DNA of 49,844 nucleotides from DASWJQ01 sp964517315 (GTDB taxonomy: Bacteria > Chloroflexota > Anaerolineae > Anaerolineales > E44-bin32), in NCBI GenBank assembly GCA_964517315.1, contig CAZFCJ010000012.1, positions 1 through 49,844 of the forward strand, in the 5' to 3' direction. Below the pieces are notes generated by a model. That model was not told the DNA's origin. It worked only from the letters and a program-made list of their open reading frames with translations, and ran no database searches. Each line of letters begins with the position of its first letter. Position 1 is the first letter of the stretch. The position numbers were made by a program, and so were the translations under genes. Shown here one piece after another: positions 8,364-15,044 of this stretch.

Positions 8364-9689
8364 ATGTTTGAAACTTTGACCGAACGCCTGCAGCAGGTCT
8401 TCAAGAACCTCGGACGGCGTGGAAAACTGCGTGAATCGGACGTCGACAGCGCGTTGCGGGATATGCGGCTGGCGCTGCTTGACGCTGATGTGCATTTCGA
8501 CGTGGTCAAGGACCTGCTGGCCAGGGTGCGAGAACGATCTCTGGCGGCGGAGGTCCCTCCCGGACTGAACCCGGCCGAACATGTGCTGCGCATCATGCAT
8601 CAGGAACTCACGGAGACCCTCGGTGAACCCGGCCGTCTGGGCCTGTCGGGACCGAGTCCGCACAGCTTGGTGCTTGCCGGGCTTCAGGGATCAGGCAAGA
8701 CCACGACGGCGGTCAAGTTGGCGGCACATTTGAAGCAGCGCGGGAAGCGACCGCTGCTGGTCGCTGCCGACGTTCACCGGCCGGCCGCAGTTGAACAGCT
8801 CGAGAAGCTCGCCGCCGACCAGTCGCTGCCCGCCTACCGCGCCCAAGGCGCGACCGCATCCCAGGTTGCACGGGGAGGCTTACGGGCCGCCCACGAGGAG
8901 CGGGCCGACGTCGTGATCTTCGACACCGCCGGCCGTTCCCAGCTCGACGAAGAGATGATGTCTGAGCTGCGCGAAATCTGCGCCGAAGTCAATCCGGCGG
9001 AGACGCTGCTGGTGGCCGACGCGATGACCGGCCAGGAGGCGGTGGCCATCGCGCAGGGGTTCCAGGAGGTCGTGCCGTTGACCGGGCTCGTCCTCACCAA
9101 GATGGACGGGGATGCGCGCGGCGGCGCGGCCATTTCCATGCGCTCGGTCACCGGCGTGCCGATCAAGTTCATCGGCACCGGCGAGCGGATGGCCGCGTTT
9201 GAGACTTTCGAACCAGATCAGCTCGCCTCGCGCATCCTGGGTCAAGGGGATCTCAAGGGGCTGGCGAAGCGGGCCGAAGCCAGCTTGGACGCGAGCTCCG
9301 CCGAGAAGCAGGTGCGCCGGTTGCAGACGGGAGAATTCGACCTGGAAGATTTCGCGGCCCAGCTGCAGCAGGTCCAGAGGCTTGGCCCTTTGGGTCAGAT
9401 CATGGATATGCTGCCGGGCAACATGGGCGGTGGGTTGCCGGACGTTGATCCCTCTCTTATGGAACGGCAGCTTACCCGGACTCAGGCCATATTGGATTCG
9501 ATGACGCTGGAGGAGCGCCGGAAACCGGATCTGCTGAACGGCAGCCGCAAGCGCCGGATTGCAGCCGGATCCGGGACGAGCGTGCAGGAGGTCAATCAGC
9601 TTTTGCGCCAGTTCCGGCAGATGAAAAAAGTGTTCAAACAGATCGGGTCGGGCGGCTTGGGCGGAATGCTCTCCGGGCTGCGCGGCTAG
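8364..9689 (+). CDS. ffh: Signal recognition particle GTPase Ffh (SRP54)
   Basis: Ffh binds SRP RNA and signal sequences and delivers ribosomes to FtsY at the membrane. The 441-aa protein has the N domain (1-90), the G domain with P-loop GLQGSGKTT at 106-114, DTAGR and TKMDGDARGG, and the M domain from about 320 to the end. The M domain has the RNA-binding SGTSVQEVNQLLRQF helix and the Gly-rich tail. An in-frame upstream ATG at 8319 would add 15 unrelated residues and lies inside the first leader hairpin, so the ATG at 8364 is chosen. It heads the conserved ffh-rpsP-khpA-rimM gene order. Confidence 0.96.
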   Translation: MFETLTERLQQVFKNLGRRGKLRESDVDSALRDMRLALLDADVHFDVVKDLLARVRERSLAAEVPPGLNPAEHVLRIMHQELTETLGEPGRLGLSGPSPHSLVLAGLQGSGKTTTAVKLAAHLKQRGKRPLLVAADVHRPAAVEQLEKLAADQSLPAYRAQGATASQVARGGLRAAHEERADVVIFDTAGRSQLDEEMMSELREICAEVNPAETLLVADAMTGQEAVAIAQGFQEVVPLTGLVLTKMDGDARGGAAISMRSVTGVPIKFIGTGERMAAFETFEPDQLASRILGQGDLKGLAKRAEASLDASSAEKQVRRLQTGEFDLEDFAAQLQQVQRLGPLGQIMDMLPGNMGGGLPDVDPSLMERQLTRTQAILDSMTLEERRKPDLLNGSRKRRIAAGSGTSVQEVNQLLRQFRQMKKVFKQIGSGGLGGMLSGLRG

Positions 9690-9735
9690 GTACAATGACT
9701 CGCTGGACGTCCCGGATGACGATACCGCGCCCTCC

Positions 9736-9756
9736 TTCCGGCGCGGCCCTCTCCGA
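9736..9756 (+). promoter_or_regulatory. Small hairpin in the ffh-rpsP gap
   Basis: In the 122-base gap between ffh and rpsP, arms of the type CGCGCC and GGCGCG flank an 8-base pyrimidine-rich loop. There is no T-run, so a terminator is unlikely. A TACAAT hexamer at 9691-9696 could start an rpsP transcript, but it has no good -35. Confidence 0.25.
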
Positions 9757-9811
9757 CCGGCGCGTCCGCAGGATGTAATCCAACCACCAACTTAGGAGAG
9801 AGACGAACGCA

Positions 9812-10591
9812 ATGGTTCGCATTCGATTACGAAAGATTGGGGCCCGAAACCAACCCAGCTACCGAATCGTAGCTGCGGACAAACGGAGCCCTCGTGACGG
9901 ACGCTTCCTTGAGATCTTGGGGCACTACAACCCCCGGACGGAACCGGCCACAATTCAGGTCAACGAGGAGCGGCTGTACCATTGGCTGCAGAACGGGGCC
10001 TCGCCCTCCGAGTCGGTCGTGCAGGTGCTCCAGTCCATGGGCGCTTGGGATCGTTGGGAGCGGTTGAAGACGGGTGAGCCGATGGAGAAGCTGTTGGAGG
10101 AGGCCGCGGAAGAGGCCGAGGCCAAAGTTGTTGATCCCCGGACGAAGCGGGAAGATTTCACGCGTGACAAACCTTCCAAAAAGGCGGTCGCCAAGGCCGA
10201 AGCGGAAGCGGAAGCCGCGGCGGCGCCGGTCGAGGAAGCTGAGGAAGAACCCGAAACCGCCGAAGAGCCTGCCGAGGCCGAGCTGGAAGCGGCCGAAGAG
10301 GCGGAGGCCGAAGCGGAGGGCGCCGAAGAGGCGGAACCTGCTGCGGAAGCCGAGGTGGAAGAAACGGTCGAAGAGGGGCAAGCCGACGGGGAGGGGCCCG
10401 ATGAAGAGGAGCCCGCTGCGGAGGCCGAGCCGGCAGCGCAAGCCGAGGCGGCAGCGGAAGCCGAGGCGGAAGAGGAAAACGAAGCAGGGGAGCCCGATGA
10501 GGAACCCACCGCGGAGGGCGAGCCAGCAGCGGAAGCCCAGGCGGAGCAGGAGGAGGCCGAGGAAGAGGGCGACAAGGAGAAGGAATCCTGA
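9812..10591 (+). CDS. rpsP: Ribosomal protein S16 with a long acidic Ala/Glu tail
   Basis: Residues 1 to about 85 are a normal bS16 (MVRIRLRKIGARNQPSYRI at the start, ILGHYNPRTEP at about 35-45), which helps assemble the 30S body. The normal length is 80-100 aa; here the frame continues to 259 aa. After a linker with basic patches (to about 128), roughly 130 residues are almost only Glu, Ala, Pro, Asp and Gly. The codons of the tail (GAG, GAA, GCC, GCG) vary, so it does not look like a fresh repeat expansion, and the frame stays open without a stop. AGGAGAG precedes the ATG. Short S16 extensions exist, but this size is unusual. Confidence 0.93.
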   Translation: MVRIRLRKIGARNQPSYRIVAADKRSPRDGRFLEILGHYNPRTEPATIQVNEERLYHWLQNGASPSESVVQVLQSMGAWDRWERLKTGEPMEKLLEEAAEEAEAKVVDPRTKREDFTRDKPSKKAVAKAEAEAEAAAAPVEEAEEEPETAEEPAEAELEAAEEAEAEAEGAEEAEPAAEAEVEETVEEGQADGEGPDEEEPAAEAEPAAQAEAAAEAEAEEENEAGEPDEEPTAEGEPAAEAQAEQEEAEEEGDKEKES

Positions 10592-10647
10592 CCCCTCTCC
10601 ACCTCAGCTCACAATCGTCTGCCCGAGAGCGCCAGAAAGGCCTGATC

Positions 10648-10875
10648 GTGAAAGACCTGATCGAGTTTGTCGCCAAGTCGCTGGTTGAAGACCCCACGCA
10701 AGTGGAAGTCAGGGAGGAGCTGGAAAGCGGGAAGCTCCGCCTCGTTCTGACCGTCGGCGACGAAGACATGGGACGCGTGATCGGCAAGGGCGGACGCGTG
10801 GCCAATGCCATGCGTTCCCTGCTTCGCGTCAAGGCTTCGCGCAGCGGAACGAAGGCGTCGCTCGATATCCGCTGA
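10648..10875 (+). CDS. khpA: KH-domain RNA-binding protein KhpA
   Basis: This 75-aa single KH domain protein has the RNA-binding GxxG loop in the sequence RVIGKGGRVANAMR (about 48-61). KhpA, with KhpB/Jag, binds RNA and affects cell elongation and division in Gram-positive bacteria. The gene lies between rpsP and rimM as in many Firmicutes, Actinobacteria and Chloroflexota. It starts at GTG 10648, eight bases after a GAAAGG. The stop is four bases before the rimM ATG, so the genes are an operon. Confidence 0.93.
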   Translation: MKDLIEFVAKSLVEDPTQVEVREELESGKLRLVLTVGDEDMGRVIGKGGRVANAMRSLLRVKASRSGTKASLDIR

Positions 10876-10879
10876 GGCC

Positions 10880-11425
10880 ATGAATCCTCTACCCCCGCAA
10901 TCTGAACCCGAGCGCGCCCGAACGGCCGAGTACATCGCCGTCGGGCGCGTTGTACGTCCCCACGGGGTTCGGGGGACGCTGCTGGTGGAGCCCATCTCGG
11001 AGATGATCCACAGCCTGGAGCCGGGGGCCGAAGTGTATCTGCAAGGGGCCGACGGGCCGAAGCGCGTGCAGTACCTGCGGGCCCATCGCGACCGTTATCT
11101 GCTGGCGATCGAAAGCTGTATCGACCGGGATCAGGCGGAGCAGTTTCGCGGGGCCGAGGTGCGCTTGCGCGGCGATCTGGCGCAGGAGCTGCCTGAAGGT
11201 GAGTTCTATCACTGGCAGATCCTGGGGCTGGAGGTGGTCACGGAGGACGGTGAGCACCTGGGCCAAATCAGCCGCATTCTGGAGACGGGCGCCAATGACG
11301 TTTACGTCGTGGAGAAGCCCGGTGAGAAGGAGCTGCTCATCCCCGCTATCGACGCGGTGATCCTCGACGTGGATCTGGCCCAGGAGCGCCTCACAGTGCG
11401 GCTTATTCCGGGACTTCGCGCCTGA
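10880..11425 (+). CDS. rimM: 16S rRNA processing protein RimM
   Basis: RimM is a 30S maturation factor that binds S19 and helps fold the 16S head domain. The 181-aa protein has the N-terminal RimM domain (IAVGRVVRPHGVRGTLLVEP at about 16-35) and the C-terminal PRC-barrel. The barrel starts at about residue 110 with FYHWQILGLEVVTEDG and ends with the family-typical LIPAIDAVILDVDL. The frame is open further upstream, but the ATG at 10880, four bases after khpA, fits the family start. A 6-bp hairpin (11430-11444) follows the stop. trmD and rplS, which often follow rimM, are absent here. Confidence 0.94.
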   Translation: MNPLPPQSEPERARTAEYIAVGRVVRPHGVRGTLLVEPISEMIHSLEPGAEVYLQGADGPKRVQYLRAHRDRYLLAIESCIDRDQAEQFRGAEVRLRGDLAQELPEGEFYHWQILGLEVVTEDGEHLGQISRILETGANDVYVVEKPGEKELLIPAIDAVILDVDLAQERLTVRLIPGLRA

Positions 11426-11429
11426 ATTT

Positions 11430-11444
11430 CGCCTCGCGGAGGCG
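11430..11444 (+). terminator. Weak hairpin after rimM
   Basis: CGCCTC and GAGGCG pair around a 3-base loop, starting five bases after the rimM stop. No T-run follows, so any termination here would be weak or factor-dependent. Confidence 0.3.
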
Positions 11445-11461
11445 CTAGGAGAGCGGTTGGG

Positions 11462-11491
11462 TTGTGCCGTTTACGGCGTCCATGGTACACT
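11462..11491 (+). promoter_or_regulatory. Putative promoter of the Roadblock gene
   Basis: TTGTGC (11462-11467) and TACACT (11486-11491) are 18 bases apart. The predicted start near 11498 gives a leader of about 30 nt before the ATG at 11530. Confidence 0.4.
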
Positions 11492-11529
11492 CTCGCCGCT
11501 TCCCCGCAATTCTAGAGGCAGGACGGCTG

Positions 11530-11910
11530 ATGGAGATGGAAAAGACGAGAACGCAGCAAATGGTCGACAGACTGCGCGAACTGCAGGCCAACACACCCGA
11601 CGTCGAGGCCTCAGCCGTCGTGTCCGTCGATGGCCTGATTATGGCCTCGGCGCTGCCGGGTAGCGTCGAGGAGGACCGTGTTTCGGCGATGTCGGCCGCG
11701 ATGCTCAGCCTCGGTGAGCGCATCGCAACCGAACTCGGCCGTGGTGGACTGGACGAAGTTTACATTCATGGTGACCAGGGCTACGTATTGCTGATGTCGG
11801 TCGGCCGGGACGCGGTGCTCACGGTGCTAGCCCGAGAGCAAGCGAAGCTCGGCTTGGTGCTCCTGGAGATGCGCCGTGCCGCCGAGGATCTGGCCCGCCT
11901 CGTGATTTGA
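11530..11910 (+). CDS. Roadblock/LC7 domain protein
   Basis: This 126-aa protein is one Roadblock/LC7 (MglB-like) domain. It has the features of the fold: the SAVVSVDGLIMASALPG strand-turn-strand (about 28-44), a helix with VSAMSAAMLSLGERIA, then GYVLLMSVGRDAVLTVLA and a C-terminal helix. Such proteins are GAPs or scaffolds for small Ras-like GTPases, or act with polarity and gliding systems. No GTPase gene is adjacent, so the partner is unknown. Two upstream in-frame ATGs exist (11464 and 11482), but they lie in or before the putative promoter. The ATG at 11530 has a GGCAGGA upstream and fits the domain start. Confidence 0.83.
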   Translation: MEMEKTRTQQMVDRLRELQANTPDVEASAVVSVDGLIMASALPGSVEEDRVSAMSAAMLSLGERIATELGRGGLDEVYIHGDQGYVLLMSVGRDAVLTVLAREQAKLGLVLLEMRRAAEDLARLVI

Positions 11911-11940
11911 AGCGGTTGAGGGCATTTGAAGTCATTCGCT

Positions 11941-11968
11941 GCCCGACACTTTCTGAGTGCCGGGCACT
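11941..11968 (+). terminator. Putative terminator after the Roadblock gene
   Basis: GCCCGACACT and AGTGCCGGGC pair with one mismatch around a 5-base loop, followed by ACTTT. It begins 30 bases after the stop codon. The short T-run makes it a moderate candidate. Confidence 0.4.
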
Positions 11969-11997
11969 TTGATTCATCCCGCCGCCGGACCCAAAAC

Positions 11998-12026
11998 TTG
12001 ACCACCTCGGACCCCCATGATACGCT
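11998..12026 (+). promoter_or_regulatory. Putative pyrG promoter
   Basis: TTGACC (11998-12003) and TACGCT (12021-12026) are separated by 17 bases. The -10 matches only at the key positions T1, A2 and T6. A start near 12033 would give a leader of about 120 nt that contains the hairpin at 12070-12108. Confidence 0.4.
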
Positions 12027-12069
12027 TAGATATGCACGCTTCAAACGACATTCGAGTGAAATGTGTAGC

Positions 12070-12108
12070 AGCGCCGGCGATCCCGACGGGCCGGCGCTCC
12101 GACTTTTT
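12070..12108 (+). promoter_or_regulatory. Terminator-like hairpin in the pyrG leader (possible attenuator)
   Basis: AGCGCCGGC (12070-12078) and GCCGGCGCT (12090-12098) form a perfect 9-bp stem with an 11-base loop, followed after five bases by TTTTT (12104-12108). It lies 45 bases before the pyrG ATG, and I see no promoter between the hairpin and the gene. pyrG of Gram-positive bacteria is known to be controlled by CTP-sensitive attenuation, so a comparable role is plausible. It could instead be a second terminator for the upstream gene. Confidence 0.5.
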
Positions 12109-12152
12109 AAGCGTCTCGGCTGCCGGTGGACAGGATGCGGGAGGGTCGTCGA

Positions 12153-13811
12153 ATGACTGTTAAGTACATTTTCTTGACCGGAGGGGTCGTCAGCTCGGTC
12201 GGCAAGGGTGTGACCACGGCAGCCATCGGACGCCTGCTCAAGCAGCGGGGGTTCAGGGTCTCGATCCAAAAGCTCGATCCGTATATCAACGTCGATCCGG
12301 GCACGATGAGCCCCTATCAGCATGGAGAGGTCTTCGTGCTGGACGACGGTGCGGAGACCGACCTGGATTTGGGCCACTACGAGCGGTTCATCGATGCGAG
12401 CCTGAATCGGGTGTGCAATGTCACGACAGGGCAGATCTACTCGGAGGTGATCGCCCAGGAGCGCCGAGGCGATTACTTGGGCGGGACGATTCAGGTCATT
12501 CCGCACATTACCAACGAGATCAAGCGCCGCATTCAAATGGTCCCACGATCCATGGACGCGGAGATCGTGCTGGTTGAAGTTGGGGGGACGGTGGGCGATA
12601 TCGAGTCCCTGCCGTTCCTGGAGGCGCTGCGACAGATGCGGTCCGACATCGGCCGCGAAAACACGCTTTACGTCCACGCCACCTGGCTGCCCCACATTGG
12701 CGCCACCGGCGAACTGAAGACCAAGCCCACTCAACATTCGGTGCGCGAACTGCGCGGCATCGGCATTCAACCGGACGTCATCATCGCCCGGTCGGATCAC
12801 CCGGTCGGCGAGGAGCTGCGGTCGAAGATCGCGTTGTTCTGTGACGTGGAAGCTCGGGCTGTGATCCCGCTGACGACCACGCCTGTGCTGTACGAAGTGC
12901 CGCTCATTCTGGAGCGTGAACGACTCGGGGAATTCGTCTTGGACAGACTGGGCCTGGAGGCGCCCGCGGCGCCCGACTGGTCCAACTGGGAGAAGCTGGT
13001 ATCGCGCGAGCACAGCTCGCGGCCCAAGGTGCGGGTTGCGCTGGTGGGTAAATACGTGGAACTGCAGGACGCGTACATGAGCGTTCGCGAAGCAGTGCGT
13101 CACGCCGCGCTGGCTGTGGGCGTGGAGGCGGAAATTCTGTGGCTGCACTCCGCGGAGCTGGAAAAGGGCAAGGGTTGGCAGCAACTGCGCAGCGCGGATG
13201 GGGTCATCGTGCCCGGAGGTTTCGGCTCGCGCGGCATCGAGGGGAAGATCGAAGCCGCGCGCTACGCGCGGGGCGAGCGAATCCCGTACTTGGGACTGTG
13301 TCTTGGCATGCAAGTGATGGTCATTGATTTCGCCAGAGAAGTGCTGGACAGCGAGGACGCCAACTCCACCGAGTTCGATCGCAGCACACCGCACCCCGTG
13401 ATCGACCTCATGCCCGATCAGAGGGAAATCGCGGATATGGGCGGCACCATGCGGCTGGGCCTGTACCCGTGCGAACTCCAGCCCGGCACCAAGGCGGCCG
13501 CAGCCTACGGCGAAGCCGTCGTGGAGGAGCGCCATCGGCACCGGTTCGAGTTCAAGAACACTTATCGCGAAATCCTCGGCGACCACGGCATGGCGTTTTC
13601 CGGCATTTCCCCCGACGGCCGCCTGGTGGAAATCGCCGAACTGATGGATCATCCGTTTATGGTGGGGAGTCAATTCCATCCCGAATTCTTGTCCCGGCCC
13701 GAACGTCCCCACCCGCTGTTCAAGGCTTTCATGGAGGCCGTCGCGAAGAGGAGCGGTGAATTGGAGGGGGCGGAAATGCCGGCCTCGGTGGACCAGGAGG
13801 TCGGGGCCTAG
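12153..13811 (+). CDS. pyrG: CTP synthase
   Basis: PyrG aminates UTP to CTP with glutamine and ATP. The 552-aa protein has the N-terminal synthetase domain beginning KYIFLTGGVVSSVGKGVTTA (P-loop), with SIQKLDPYINVDPGTMSPYQHGEV, and a C-terminal class I glutamine amidotransferase domain. That domain has PGGFGSRG, the nucleophile C383 in GLCLGMQ, and the His/Glu pair near HPEF. The first ATG of the frame (12126) lacks homology; the ATG at 12153 has GGGAGG eight bases upstream and gives the standard N-terminus. It stands alone behind a leader with a terminator-like hairpin and ends at a strong palindrome shared with the convergent gene. Confidence 0.97.
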   Translation: MTVKYIFLTGGVVSSVGKGVTTAAIGRLLKQRGFRVSIQKLDPYINVDPGTMSPYQHGEVFVLDDGAETDLDLGHYERFIDASLNRVCNVTTGQIYSEVIAQERRGDYLGGTIQVIPHITNEIKRRIQMVPRSMDAEIVLVEVGGTVGDIESLPFLEALRQMRSDIGRENTLYVHATWLPHIGATGELKTKPTQHSVRELRGIGIQPDVIIARSDHPVGEELRSKIALFCDVEARAVIPLTTTPVLYEVPLILERERLGEFVLDRLGLEAPAAPDWSNWEKLVSREHSSRPKVRVALVGKYVELQDAYMSVREAVRHAALAVGVEAEILWLHSAELEKGKGWQQLRSADGVIVPGGFGSRGIEGKIEAARYARGERIPYLGLCLGMQVMVIDFAREVLDSEDANSTEFDRSTPHPVIDLMPDQREIADMGGTMRLGLYPCELQPGTKAAAAYGEAVVEERHRHRFEFKNTYREILGDHGMAFSGISPDGRLVEIAELMDHPFMVGSQFHPEFLSRPERPHPLFKAFMEAVAKRSGELEGAEMPASVDQEVGA

Positions 13812-13851
13812 GCGTTCGCCTCGATTCGCCCACTGGTCTGCTTGAAATCAA

Positions 13852-13877
13852 AACGGCGGCGCACGTGCGCCGCCGTT
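13852..13877. terminator. Bidirectional terminator between pyrG and the coiled-coil gene
   Basis: A perfect 26-base palindrome (arms AACGGCGGCGCA and TGCGCCGCCGTT around a central CG) lies between two convergent genes. It reads the same on both strands. There is no long T-run. As RNA, the two to four central bases would form the loop. Confidence 0.65.
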
Positions 13878-13903
13878 ACCCTACTTGGTGAAATGGGAAG
13901 CGG

Positions 13904-14416
13904 TCAGCCTTGCTCCTCGGCTTGGGTGATTTCCTCGAGGTCTTCGTAGCCCTCGCCGTGGGTGCGGCGCGCTCGCTCGGCGTTGAGCTTGGCAATGCCG
14001 TTTCTGGCCTGCGTCAGCAACCGCGTCAGCTCATCCTCCAGCGCGGTGAGCGACTCGATCACGTATTCGTCCGCATCGCGCCGTACAGCCTCGGCCTCGG
14101 CGCGTGCTCCCTCGATAATTTGCTCCGCTCGCGATTCGGCCGCCTTGGCGACCGCGTCTTCCGAAGCCGCCTCCTCGGCCCGCTTCTTGGCGAGCTGCAG
14201 GGTGCGGTTGGCCTCCTCCTGAGCTTGGGCCAGAACTCGGTCCCGCTGGGCCAGCACCTGCTGGGCCTTCTTGACCTCCTCCGGGATGGAGATGCGCATC
14301 TGGTCGATGATCTCGAGGATCCGGTCCTCGTCCACGATCACATTGTGCGTCAGGGGGATCGGGCGGCTCTCGTTGAAGAGCTCTTCAAGCCGATCCACCA
14401 GATGAAGGATGTCCAT
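13904..14416 (-). CDS. DivIVA/SepIVA-like coiled-coil protein
   Basis: This 170-aa protein has an N-terminal region of about 50 residues (MDILHLVDRLEELFNESRPI at the start, then a segment with ILEIIDQMRISIPEE). A long charged coiled coil follows, rich in Ala, Glu, Arg and Gln (about 50-150), and then an acidic tail. It resembles the DivIVA/SepIVA-like proteins that sit near coaD in Actinobacteria and Chloroflexota, which organise membrane or division sites. The coiled coil can also attract ATP-synthase subunit b annotations, which I think are wrong. The ATG at 14416 has GGAGG six bases upstream; the ATG at 14434 does not. It follows coaD by 100 bases. Confidence 0.7.
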   Translation of the reverse strand: MDILHLVDRLEELFNESRPIPLTHNVIVDEDRILEIIDQMRISIPEEVKKAQQVLAQRDRVLAQAQEEANRTLQLAKKRAEEAASEDAVAKAAESRAEQIIEGARAEAEAVRRDADEYVIESLTALEDELTRLLTQARNGIAKLNAERARRTHGEGYEDLEEITQAEEQG

Positions 14417-14516
14417 ACCCTGCCTCCGGTCCATGTCGCCTCGCGATTGGACCTTGTTCGGCCGACTGCACGTCAGGCCGAAGCGTACACCGAATGAATT
14501 TTCCGGTCAACCGGGC

Positions 14517-15044
14517 TCAGTCGCGCAACGAGGATCCGGAAAATTTCGAGCTGCCCTCTTCGCCCAGTTCGCCGAATTTCCGCTTCAAGGCCTCGGCGAC
14601 ATGTTCGCTGACGAAACTTGAAACATCCCCGCCCAAGGAAGCGACCTCGCGCACGGTCGTCCCGGTCAGAAAGGTGTGTTCTTCGCTCGTAATTAAAGCC
14701 ACGACGTCGATCTCAGGGTCCAACCTGTGGTTCGCCAAGGCCATGCGGAATTCGTGTTCGAAGTCGCTGAACACCCTGAGCCCTCTTACGATGACCTTGG
14801 CCTCGACCTGCCGGCAAAAGTCCACTGTCAGACCCTGATAGCCCATGACCTTGGCGTTCTCCACGTGCCTCACCGAGCGCTTAACCAGCTGGACCCGCTC
14901 CTCGGGGGAGAACAGCAGGCTTTTCATCGGGCGATCATACACGGCGATGATCAGCTCTTCGAAGAGCTCGGCTGCCCGTTCGGCGATGTCGATGTGGCCG
15001 TAATGAATGGGGTCGAATGTCCCTGGGAATACCGCTCGGATCAT
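14517..15044 (-). CDS. coaD: Phosphopantetheine adenylyltransferase
   Basis: CoaD transfers AMP from ATP to 4'-phosphopantetheine, the fourth step of coenzyme A synthesis. The 175-aa protein has the nucleotidyltransferase motif GTFDPIHYGHIDI (about 8-20), a substrate-site RGLR segment (about 88-91) and the region TGTTVREVASLGGDVS. In most CoaDs the last motif begins with Ser-Ser; here it is Gly-Thr-Thr. The tail after about residue 160 is a short hydrophilic extension. Its ATG overlaps the recG stop (TGATG), so the two genes are coupled. Confidence 0.95.
   Translation of the reverse strand: MIRAVFPGTFDPIHYGHIDIAERAAELFEELIIAVYDRPMKSLLFSPEERVQLVKRSVRHVENAKVMGYQGLTVDFCRQVEAKVIVRGLRVFSDFEHEFRMALANHRLDPEIDVVALITSEEHTFLTGTTVREVASLGGDVSSFVSEHVAEALKRKFGELGEEGSSKFSGSSLRD

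Noticed and set aside
10080..10590. Tandem DNA repeat or CRISPR-like array in the rpsP tail
   Set aside because: The DNA is repetitive only because of Glu/Ala codons; there is no fixed unit and no unique spacers.
10158..10832. Alternative frames over the rpsP tail that give Pro/Arg- or Ser/Ala-rich proteins
   Set aside because: These arise from the low-complexity GAG/GCC codons of the S16 tail. Only the rpsP frame continues a conserved domain and has a good ribosome-binding site.
11781..13712. 643-codon open frame antisense to pyrG
   Set aside because: It is the mirror of a highly conserved CTP synthase gene, has His/Arg/Gln-rich composition typical of GC-rich antisense frames and no domain.
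13904..14416. ATP synthase subunit b
   Set aside because: The coiled coil is similar in composition, but there is no N-terminal membrane helix and no atp genes nearby.
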